Assembly (NCBI GenBank): GCA_033964015.1
Contig: CM066913.1
Span: 25,880,790-25,944,789 of the forward strand
DNA from: Scolanthus callimorphus
Lineage: Eukaryota > Cnidaria > Anthozoa > Actiniaria > Edwardsiidae
Direction of reading: 5' to 3'
Length of the DNA: 64,000 nucleotides
Part shown: in pieces, positions 54,581 through 64,000 of the stretch
Layout: every line of letters starts with the position of its first letter
How positions within the stretch are numbered: the stretch's first letter is position 1
Notes under the pieces: model-generated
Databases searched by the model: none
What the model was told of the DNA's origin: nothing
The model's input: the letters and a program-made list of their open reading frames with translations, nothing else
Translations under genes and position numbers: made by a program

Positions 54581-55358
54581 ATATAGACTAACTTATTGGA
54601 ATCAATGCCATTAATGTTAATGTATTTTTCCACGGCACCAATAAAAGTATGTATGTAACAAGTTTAGGTGTATATTAAAATTTGCCATCAGTTTCTAAAA
54701 CAGCGTATTTCATTTTTAGTAAAGGTCGTGCTGCTTTTAGTTCAACATCCTGGCAGTGCCCAACATCCTACGTTCCGAGGATGACGGAACAGAGCGTGTT
54801 CACCTTATTTGATGGATGACAGCATCACGTTTCTCTCTGATGACCGAAAACACCGTGTTAACGCAACAATTTGTTTTGGCAACATTGATTTTCGACATCC
54901 GAGCACTCGAATTAGTATAACATATGAAACAATCTCCAACCAAAGATTGTCGTTTTTCAACACCTCACGGCCAAAACCATATTTGGAATCATTTACCTTA
55001 TAAGGAAGTGACAGGGATCCTCTTTTGATAATAATTTCGGCAAATATAGCAACAAAACTGTGAAATTTTGAATGAAAACTTGCAGTAATCACAGAATCGA
55101 GTTTTCGATCTGGCAACCATTGATTTTGGCTTGGTAACCACGCTAAAGTACCCACACTAGCCCGCGCGCGACTCGACCCAGTCCTCTCCTGCATTTTCGC
55201 TAAGATATGAGGAAAAGTACTTACAGACCTTCCAAATAACGTATGGGAGAATTTCCTAATAAGGAAGTTTTGCAACGTTGGCAAAAGGACAGTTTTTGGC
55301 GAAATTTTCAAAAGATGCCAAAATAAAGCCAATAGGTTTTGTACTTTCTAGTAACCTG

Positions 55359-55552
55359 ATTTTGGCCACACGTTGATTGAATCACTAAAACAATCTGTCA
55401 ATCTTAATCTGTAGGTAAAAAGATTGACAAATGTAGTGTATATTTATAGAACCGCTCCCCTCAAGTTATATAAGCATAAGCATAAGCATAGATTTATTGG
55501 AACCGTGTAAAAATATTTACATAAGCATAACTCCAATAAATTATTCTACATT
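55359..55552. repeat. 194-bp dispersed repeat, copy 1
   Basis: TTTTGGCCACACGTTGATTG to TTATTCTACATT, including three GCATAA units. Almost identical to 63457-63650 in the same orientation. May be the shared end of a larger element or a small SINE; no A/B boxes seen. Confidence 0.75.
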
Positions 55553-55559
55553 ATTAACC

Positions 55560-56640
55560 CTCCATCCAGTCTACAATATATATTCGATTGTTTCGAAAAA
55601 AGGAAGAAAAATATAAATCTAAACTAAAGTACTGCTGAATTATTTATTGGGCCAACACCGATGTATATTATATTTACAAGGTGCCAATAAAGATTGTCTA
55701 TGTCTATGTCTATGTCTATGTCAGACATCTCGCAATTTGTAAATCGCTTAGAGCCTATGGAATTAAGCGCTATGTAAACACATCGCTTTGTTTGGCGGTT
55801 AAAAACAAGTAAAATAATTGTTTTCCTTATTTGGCAAATGACGTCATCTTTGATGACCGAAAACACCATTTTTACATAAGAATTAGCTTGGCAACATCGA
55901 TTTTCGAAATCAGCGCCCTCGAATATCAAGATAGTTCCCGTTGAAATGTGTCATTTTCCCTAAAATTCCTTATATTGAAGTTTCTACTTCGATATTTGGA
56001 ATTCCAGAAGTTTGCCTTCCTGCCTTCCTCGCTTATTTCTTACCCTAAATTGTCAAAAAATTCATCAAAACTTGCAAAGTTTTGGAGAGAAACGCTGTTC
56101 GTGTAGGCGTAATCTTTGTTTTGGCCCCAGGAGCCCGGAAATACCAACAAAGGTAGCCCGCGTAACGCACGGGTTGGCATTCACACATTTATCTTCATAA
56201 TTAGTAAACGTTGCCAAAATTCAGAACGAAATTCCCGCGGAGGTGCCACATTTTGGGCTCCTGTGCACCTGACTCCATTGGAATGCTATGTTTTGATCGC
56301 CTCGTTGCCCTTGCCCTTGCTTCTTGTTGAGCAAGTTAGCTTCAGATCAGCCTGATGGGCCCCTGCCTGAGAGGCTGCGAGTATGCGTCAGTTGCATCAG
56401 ATACCGCCAAGAGCAAAAAACTCATAGCTTTCAATTAGTGTCAACGTCATGGAGCTATCGCCAGCATGTTGAATTTATCAAGGCTCATCTTGACCCCATC
56501 GTAATCATAACCGTTCCTTATTTATAGCGGTTGTCAAAGAATACATTTTATGAGAAATTATCGGATCGTCATGTTGGAGCAGCGCGTCTGTTTTTGATTG
56601 TACCTAACTAGTGTCGAAAATAAAACCGTCCGAGGTTGTT
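55560..56640. other. No recognised feature
   Basis: AT-rich; includes a TCTATG microsatellite (about 55697-55722). No gene recognised. Confidence 0.4.
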
Positions 56641-56649
56641 AAGGGGCCA

Positions 56650-57524
56650 GGGGCCGTTTCTCAAACGCCCGGTAACTTATCGGACCCGTAATTGTAAACC
56701 TACCCGTTAACACCTCCCGATATATTTTGACTGTTTCTCAAACTCCCGTTATTTTCGAAATCGTAAAAGCTCCCGTTAAATCAGCCGCTTTTTTACGGGA
56801 GCTCTTGACCTCCCGTTAATTACCGGGAAGCATTTTCAAGTCTTAAAATAAGGTCGAAAATAGATTTGTTTTCCTGAAATTTTTCACTCTAGGTAAAGCT
56901 TAGTTATTCAACTAGACTCTGCCAAGTTAAAATTACCGAAAACTTACTTTTTTTTCATCAAAACTAACCATTTTCTGGCCAGTCTCGTTTTGCCTCGAAA
57001 AGTTCTCGCTTCGCAGTGCCATGGTTTCCCGTAAACTTACCGGGATTGTTTTTCCCGCCATTCCGATAAACTGGGAGAGTTTTAGCCAATCAGATGCAAC
57101 CATCTTGCTTCTCAACCAATCAAAACGATTCGTTTGACAGCTTAGCTGTCAATCAATTTGACGTGTTGATTGCAAGAATGTAAACAAATGTTCAATCTCA
57201 GTGCACAATTTCACGACAAATTGCTCTTGTTTTCGTACATTTTAGCTGATTTCTTTACCTTTTTCGCTGGAAATACAAACTTAGCGGTACACTTTGTATT
57301 CTAGTGTCGACAAATTGCTGATTTTTTCGTTAATTTATTGATTTTTTGGGTAAGGTATTTGTAATATCGGGAAATTATAAATTTGATTCCGGGGCCCCGA
57401 TAACTATCGGGAGGTTACCGGGAACTTTGAGAAACGCTCGCTCGTACCCGATAAACTTCCCCGTAAACTCTCCCGATAAGTTTTACGGGCCCGTTAATTA
57501 CCGGGCGTTTTGAGAAACGGGCCC
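56650..57524. mobile_element. GGGCCGTTTCTCAAACGCCC element, copy 1
   Basis: Inverted ends GGGGCCGTTTCTCAAACGCC and GGGCGTTTTGAGAAACGGGCCC, with CCCGGTAA/TTACCGGG just inside. The interior has CAATCAGATGCAACCATCTTG and TTGACAGCTTAGCTGTCAA. Non-coding, 875 bp. Flanking TTAA may be its target duplication (left at about 56639-56642, right 57526-57529) but the outer few bases differ. Confidence 0.72.
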
Positions 57525-58946
57525 ATTAACGGCCCGTGAAACTTATCGGGAGAGTTTACGGGGAAGTTTATCGGGTACGAGCGAGCGTTTCTCAAAGCTC
57601 CCGGTAACCTCCCGATAGTTATCGGGGCCCTGGGGGTCGTTTCTCGAAACGCCCGAAAACTTTTCGAGCACGAAAAATTACCCGAAAAGCGTGGGAATGA
57701 CGAATTTTGCGTTTCTCGAAACTCCCGAGTTTTTCGCGCCCGATAAAATTGCGTCAGTTTTCGCCCCTTGATAAGGGGAGAAACCCTTCTCCCCTAAACT
57801 TTTTCGGGTTTCCGAAATCCTCAGAATAGGGAAGAATAATAACAAATTAACTAAGATTTTTCACTCCTTTGCGACTTTATTTATCCCTCTAGTACCTGCG
57901 AAGTTAAATTTCCACGAAAGTACATTTTTCTTCTCGTAAAACAGCCATTTACGAAGGTGTCTTGCTTTGATACCAAATTTTTATTTCTTTGTCGCGAAAT
58001 GGTTTCCCGGTAACTCTCCCGAGTTGCTTTTACCGCCATTCCGATAAATACACCAATCAGGTGCAAGCATCTCGCTTCTTGACCAATCAAATTCATTCTC
58101 TTGACAGCTCGCCTGTCAAATTTGACGAGGGGCTGTCAAACTTTTTTTGACATGTTGTAAACAAAGTACCAATGCATCTACAAGAATTCGGTGCAAAATG
58201 CTTGCTTTTCCGCACATTTTATCTAATTTCTTGGCATTTATCGATGGAAATACCCACATGGCAATACACTTTGTCCCCTGACAGCGACGAATCGATAAGT
58301 TTCCTATGTTTTCATTGTTTATTTATGCAAAGTATTCGCAAAGTTTGGAAATTATAATTTTGTTTTCGGGTTCCCGATAATTATCGGGGGGTGTTGGGAG
58401 TTTCAAGAAACACTTTTCGTGACTCCTAAATCTCGCCCGAAAAACCACCCGAAAAGTTTATCGGGCCCGAAAATATCGGGCGATTTCGAGAAACGACCCC
58501 CCGGAATCAAATTTAGAATTTTCGGATATTACAAATAACTTGCCCAAAAAAATCAATGAATTAACGAAAAACTCAGCAATTTGTCGACACTAGATTACAA
58601 AGTGTACCGCTAAGTTTGTATTTCCAGCGAAAAAAGTAAAGAAATCAGCTAGAATGTGCAAAAACAAGAGCAATTTGTAGTGAAATTGTGCACTGAGATT
58701 GAACATTTGTTTACATTCGTGCAATCAACACGTCAAACTGATTGACAGCTAAGCTGTCAAACGAATCGTTTTGATTGGTCGAGAAGCGAGATGGCCGCAT
58801 CTGATTGGCTAAAACTCTCCCAGTATATCGGAATGGCGGAAAAACAATCCCGGTAACTTTACGGGAAACCATGGCACTTTTCGCGCCCGAGAAATTACCC
58901 GAAAAGTTTTCGGGCCCGAAAAATCTCGGGCGTTTCGAGAAACTAT
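57525..58946. mobile_element. Same family, copy 2 (inverted), interrupted
   Basis: Runs as the reverse complement of copy 1 (TACGGGGAAGTTTATCGGG..., then after the interruption CCGGAATCAAATTTAGAATT... to CGGGCGTTTCGAGAAAC). The interior segments of copy 1 are all found in inverse order. Interrupted by copy 3 at the position GGGGCC|CCGGAATC. Confidence 0.68.
57632..58501. mobile_element. Related element, copy 3, nested in copy 2
   Basis: Ends GGGGGTCGTTTCTCGAAACG and inverse CGAGAAACGACCCCC. A diverged subfamily: same plan and same length (about 870 bp) with CCCGAAAA in place of CCCGGTAA. The interior is only loosely similar. Confidence 0.72.
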
Positions 58947-58950
58947 TACT

Positions 58951-60344
58951 GGGCGTCCTGTGGATCCGTGAGGAGACTGGCCCCAAAAAACAAATGGCGT
59001 TGTGCAAATTTAGTTTCACTTTAAAAAAAAACTAAAACAATAATGGTTTATTTTTTCTAAAATGTGAACAGCGACGAGAAATAATTTTTTTTCCCGAACA
59101 CGGTAGAAAGATTTCGAACTTTATCGTCGATCTTTCTATTTTGATGACGGGAAAAGAAACAAAGGAACACTAAAAATCACTCAGTCATCTTGTTGAAGCA
59201 TCGTTCTAAGGTCATGGAGCAACCTACTGTCCAATGAAGTGAAAATAAAGCAAAAAACGTGAGTAAACCGGTGTATTTAGAATCTGCAATTTTGTGTTGT
59301 TTTTCACTGATTTACTTCCTGGATTAGCGAGTTATTCCCTGCTCGCGAGGTGTACTAAATTTAATCCCGGGAATAGCGCTATTCCCGCTTTCAGGAACTC
59401 GATTTTATTCCAGGATTAAATTTATTCCTAGATTAGCAAATTTTATTCCTAGAATAGCGCTAATCCACCTTTCAGGAACCGGCCCCAGGATCTTAACCGT
59501 ACAAATTTTACTGCACGGTCTAAAACGGGTGGCTTTCCAAGCAACACATTCATTAGGCGGACCAGTTAAATAAAAGCAGATTACGTTTACCCTTAATTTC
59601 AATCGCACACAGTTAGGGATGGTTTAAACAAGAACGCACGCGCAGGACGCAAGCTCACATCCATTTCGGTCAGACTCGTACCCAGTCGCCATGTTGTTTT
59701 CTTCTAGCGGCGCGCGGTGCATCACGGTCAGGTCGAGGCTTTTTCAAGGTGCGCGGTGCATCACGGTCAGGACGAACTCACAGAAAATGTTAATTTTTCT
59801 GCGACCTTCCCATAATCCTTTGCGCGCCTGCCAAGTAACGCAATATCGGCAACAGCCAGTAACGCAAAAGCGAAAAAATCGAAAAGAAACACAATTAACG
59901 ACTGGGTACGAGTCTGCATTTCGGTATCCTTTTTTTCTCGACGAGCACCCCCGTCCGAAAAATATGGGAGTCCCCCCCCCCTCCCCCTGCCGGTTAAAAG
60001 CAGGAATGGGGAATGAAGGAATCAGCGATTTTTCCCATGGGATTCATTTTTCCCATGACGCTTTGGGAGGTGGGGGCAAGAAAATATTGTCGTTACACGG
60101 CTCAACATGAAATGTTTTGCTCATTTTTATTTGAATTTACGATATCAACGTCAAGAAAACGTGCGGTGAGCGGGATGTGCTAGAATCGATCTTCTATAAT
60201 GAAACAAAACATTGATCAAGAAATCGATTCTTGTTATGATTTTGAAAAGCAAGATTAAGTTGAAAATATCAAAACGCTGACATATTTAATATCTAGCTCA
60301 TATGTATATAGCATGTATTTATTATTCCTGCATGAAAATATTAC
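58951..60344. other. Mostly unassigned; fragments of elements
   Basis: Contains a 20-bp direct repeat GCGCGGTGCATCACGGTCAG (about 59712 and 59752), ATTCC/AATAGCG palindromic fragments (59310-59480) and a solo end of the CCCGG MITE family (about 59938-59985). No gene recognised. Confidence 0.45.
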
Positions 60345-60672
60345 ATAAATGGCAGGGGCAAATTAGATGGGCGTGACTCTTCGATACTGTAATGCGTCAC
60401 ATCGAATTGGTTTATCAATCTATTTTTAGATTAGATCTCGCGGGAATCAAATCCCGCGGGGAACGGGATCTGTTTTCTCCGACGTCCGCCTGAAAAACCC
60501 CCAAGATGGCGGCGGTTGTGATCTACAAGTTTTTGTATTTTGTTTTGAATAGTATTGACTTCTGACATCTGTAACTTGAAACACATACAACAATGATTAT
60601 GTATAAAGAGAAAAACAGACAAAGACATTTTCTAGGGTTGAAAAGCGGCTTTTCCCAGCAAACACGGATTAA

Positions 60673-61540
60673 GGCTGCATTCATTATGTATACTACAGGG
60701 GGGCAGAGGAATTTTTTTTGACAATGCAAAATTTTCAGATCCCCCAAGGCACAACATATTTTTAACGAATCCCCCCTCTTGGTCAAAAGGAAAAAACATG
60801 CCCCCCCCCCCCCCCCCCCCCCATCACCCCGGAGACAATTTTTTCAATTTATATTTTTATCAATTTTACAAAAAATAAGAACAAGGCTCAGTGATAAAAA
60901 AAAACAAAGCGTAAAAATGCAAATAAAAATCCTAGGTGCCTTTACTTTTTTGTGTCGGTAGTGACTTTCTACCAAGTGATCTGGTGCGCTCCTCGATTGG
61001 AGCCTTACTACACATAGGCTGAGTATCATTTATTTTGTATTTGATTGTTTGGTATGTTTTCCGTTGTGCGCGCGAAGCGCGCCGCAATTTTGACAATGAA
61101 GCTACAAGACTATTAATCAAAAGTCCAAAGGCGTTTTGTCTGGCAGACGAAAGCCACTGAAGAGGTTCTCGAGGAATTGTAGTAAAACAAGAAGGCCTTT
61201 TACGATCTTTTAAGTTTAATATAATTCTTTATGCGCGCGAAGCGCGCAGTTTTTTTTTCCAACATATCAGTTGAAAGAGGGTGAATACACGAGAATAGTA
61301 GTGCAAGTGATATTTCTTCAGAAAGAGGTTCAAACTCGGTGTTCAACAATTGAGCCTTCCTTCATTTACTATCAAACTGCACAACCTTGTCTTAAATATA
61401 TATAATACCTCAACAAAAATATGCATCCCCCCTTCATGTTATGAAAAAAACTTGACATCCCCCCTTTTCCAGTTCCTAAATTTTGAGATCCCCCCCAAAA
61501 ATCCTCTGCCCCCCCTGTAGTATACATAATGAATGCAGCC
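60673..61540. mobile_element. DNA element, GGCTGCATTC ends, TAA duplication
   Basis: TIRs GGCTGCATTCATTATGTATA and inverse; TAA at 60670-60672 and 61541-61543. 868 bp. Subterminal runs of G/C and GATCCCCC. A 3-bp TWA duplication is typical of PIF/Harbinger. No transposase visible; a TATGCGCGCGAAGCGCGC palindrome occurs inside. Confidence 0.75.
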
Positions 61541-61544
61541 TAAG

Positions 61545-62570
61545 AAGCGGGAAAAACTGTGGAAAAAACGTTTAATGCTCAGCCAAGTAGGTGCAGAGAG
61601 TGGTTCGTTGTACTGTTTCTGTTCCCGTGAAGACTTTACCACAAATCGTATAACACTCTAATTTGAAGAGATATTTATTCGATCTAAACAAGAATGCACG
61701 TAAATAACATTTAGTCAGAGATTATACAGGAAATCAACGCTTATTTACAATAATTCGGTATCTATAAACACTTACTTCTGTGGCGTGGCTAACTGATCAC
61801 TGATTATAACTCCTGGTTAGCTGTTTTTTCCTTGTCCGGGTAAGCTGTATTTGTGTTCCTTTGGTTAGCTGAAATTCCACTGATTATACAAACGTTATCT
61901 ATGTACTTACAATCACATGATTCATACGGCGTAAAACCATCTCTTGATATTAACATCGTAATCTCCCTTATAATAATTAACTAATCAATGTCCATTTATT
62001 AACGTAACAGAGAGAAACTAAAAACCCTGGACTTCCATGCAAAACTGACTCAGTCTTTTGCAGTCTGTCATTTGTGAAATAAGAAAAGGCTGTCACAAAA
62101 ATGTCACAGAAAGGCTTTTACGTGAAGGCTGTCATAGAAAACAATAATGATTTGCCCGTGAGTTTATGCAGATAGTGAGAATTAAACTGGATGATTCGTG
62201 GCAATGAGATCTTATTCGACACTGTTTGAACTCTAATGGAAACCTTACAAGCGTAGGAGAATCTTAAAACTAGAAAACTCTTCTGATATGCTTTAATTTA
62301 GTTTCTATGAAGCGAGTCATCTGAATCAAAAATGATTTTAGTGATGAATCCAACGGCAACAACCCACGGAGAATCTCGCGGGGGAGTTTTTTCCCCGCTT
62401 GTTCAGTTCCTGATATTACGGTGTAATTTCTTCTCCATTCAAGTTTGTTGTGATATCCTCTCTTTTCTTGTGTTGTCTTGAATTTTGGCGTGAAGATTTG
62501 CCGCCTGCTCGTACTACTTTTTTCAAACAGTCAGTTCAGTCTTCCTCGCTGCAAGATTCCTCTATTCCAT
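61545..62570. other. No recognised feature
   Basis: AT-rich sequence without a repeat or gene that I can identify. Confidence 0.4.
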
Positions 62571-62576
62571 CCATCT

Positions 62577-62708
62577 CAGGGGCGTAGCCAGGGGGGTCCA
62601 GGGGGGGCCGGGGCCACTGTATTTGCTGGAGAAAATTTGAGCATTTTCGTCCCGTGTTTTTCACTATCGCCCCCCCCCCCCCTTCAGAAATTCCTGGCTA
62701 CGCCGCTG
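62577..62708. mobile_element. hAT-like MITE, second copy, 5-bp TSD CATCT
   Basis: Starts CAGGGGCGTAGCCAGG, ends CCTGGCTACGCCGCTG; CATCT at 62572-62576 and 62709-62713. Same interior as 54448-54580. Confidence 0.85.
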
Positions 62709-62907
62709 CATCTCAATCGCCTTCATGGTCGCTAAGATCATTTGATTCAGATGACTGGCTGGATTCTAGACTACATTAAGTCCAAATCTTTGTTAAAAGT
62801 AGCGCAAAAGGAGAGTGGATTTCATCTCCCTTTGCAAACTTTGAAAAGGCGCGAAGGGCGGAGAAAGTGCTGCATTCTTATTGGCTAGTTGTTCTCGGGC
62901 GCTCATT

Positions 62908-63443
62908 GGCTGATTTCTGCGGGATCTCGCGGGATGCAGTTTCTAAAAATAGATTGATAAACCAATTCGATGTGACACGTTGTCATATCTAGTATCACGC
63001 CCCTCTTATTTGCCCCTGATAAATGGTCATTATTATTATCGGTACAATTCTTAATTCTTGGTGTTCACCTCGGGAGACATTTGATTTTTAGCATTTTCGA
63101 TAGCTTTGCCAAGTTTTAGACTGGTATCTTATATTGCAAGCGAGATATTGGCCCGGGGGGGGGGGGGGGGAGGGGGGGGGGGGGCTGATTTCTGTGGGAT
63201 CTCGCGGGATGCAGTTTCTAAAAATAGATTGATAAACCAATATGTGACACGTTGTCATATCTAGTATCACGCCCCATCTTATTTGCCCCTGATAAATGGT
63301 CATTATTATTATCGGTACAATTCTTAATTCTTGGTGTTCCCCTCGGGAGACATTTGATTTTTAGCATTTTCGATGATAGCTTTGCCAAGTTTTAGACTGG
63401 TATCTTATATTGCAAGCGAGATATTGGCCCGGCGGGGGGGGGG
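62908..63443 (+). repeat. Two-copy tandem duplication, about 275-bp unit
   Basis: Both units run from GGCTGATTTCTG through GGGATGCAGTTTCTAAAAAT and CCTGATAAATGGTCATTATT to GCGAGATATTGGCCCGG and a poly(G) run. Very few differences, so recent. The poly(G) at each end may have mediated it. Confidence 0.85.
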
Positions 63444-63456
63444 GGGTAGTCCGCTA

Positions 63457-63650
63457 ATTTTGGCTACACGTTGATTGAATCACTAAAACAATCTGTCAAT
63501 CTTAGTCTGTAGGTAAAAAGATTGACAAATGTAGTGTATATTTATAGAACCGCTCCCCTCTAGTTATATAAGCATAAGCATAAGCATAGATTTATTGGAA
63601 CCGTGTAAAAATATTTACATAAGCATAACTCCAATAAATTATTCTACATT
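63457..63650. repeat. 194-bp dispersed repeat, copy 2
   Basis: Near-identical to 55359-55552 with a handful of substitutions; directly follows the poly(G) of the preceding duplication. Confidence 0.75.
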
Positions 63651-64000
63651 TTGTTTATCATGAAAAGGTTTTAAAATAAACTGTCTTTCAACTAATTGCG
63701 GCACAAATTTGATCGAAATTTGTTTGCACTTGGGTGGGGTAGCCATACTGAAATACATACCCTATCAGCGACCAAACAAGCGAAAAACGATACCTATCGC
63801 AGACCTCAGGAGCTCAAAAAAACATACCCTAAATCAATCAATCATTTATTTATTCATTCACTCACGTCACATTATAACTATTATTTTGTTTACATATTTC
63901 ATGATAAGTGGCAAATGAAGGGGGCTCTAAAGGAAGCAGAGCTTGTACATTTATAGAACCCTTAAACTTTATAATTTGATTACTACTATAAATTCATGGC

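Larger units (their letters stand above)
60345..63040. repeat. Inverted flanking repeat around 2.5 kb
   Basis: GGTTTATCAATCTATTTTTAG and GCAAATTAGATGGGCGTGA at about 60355-60450 are found inverted at about 62935-63020 (CTAAAAATAGATTGATAAACC, GGGCAAATAAGAGG in complement). A larger element or a rearrangement may be bounded by them. Confidence 0.5.

Noticed and set aside
54805..55332. 175-codon minus-strand frame
   Set aside because: No recognisable domain; it could be chance in moderately GC sequence. A protein search would be needed to keep it.

Overview
This is animal nuclear DNA. Coding capacity is sparse, there are long AT-rich non-coding stretches, GT-AG introns interrupt an otherwise open gene, and mobile elements fill most of the window. 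The mix (Ty3/Gypsy, a CR1/L2-like LINE, a Helitron-type gene, very many palindromic MITEs) fits an invertebrate such as a coral or sea anemone. That placement is inference; no host marker gene is present. I find no ordinary host gene, no rRNA and no intact tRNA.

Layout. 1.5-3.3 kb: 3' part of a decayed LINE (minus). 3.7-9.1 kb: MITEs, a CRE-motif tandem repeat and a 2-kb foldback. 9,537-14,089: a complete Ty3/Gypsy element with 170-bp LTRs that differ at one position and an ATATA target duplication; its genes carry three in-frame stops and a frame change. 14.8-17.5 kb: tRNA-like SINE, hairpins, a MITE. 18.6-20.0 kb: three near-identical modules of short hairpin-forming repeats. 20,788-36,960 (minus): a Helitron-type transposase gene in many exons. 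From its 5' end these are a start exon encoding ten or so 19-residue charged repeats, seven tandemly duplicated cassette exons of 63-69 bp (all open, all phase 1-1), two short exons, a Cys-rich (DUF6570-like) exon, and the Rep/helicase exon. 37.3-63.7 kb: a dense field of non-autonomous DNA elements, several with exact target duplications and nested insertions.

The most interesting points are (1) the cassette-exon array, which would add a run of about 21-23-residue modules between the N-terminal repeats and the Rep/helicase region of a Helitron protein; (2) the hairpin modules just downstream of that gene; (3) an element family with AATCCGTGGC ends and 6-bp target duplications, both copies of which sit inside tandem repeats, one nested in a 3.6-kb foldback with its own 8-bp duplication; and (4) a MITE family with CCCGGGGG-like ends and 8-bp duplications, present three times.

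Splice sites, phases, target duplications and inverted repeats were read by eye. Superfamily names for elements without coding sequence rest on duplication length and end sequence only.
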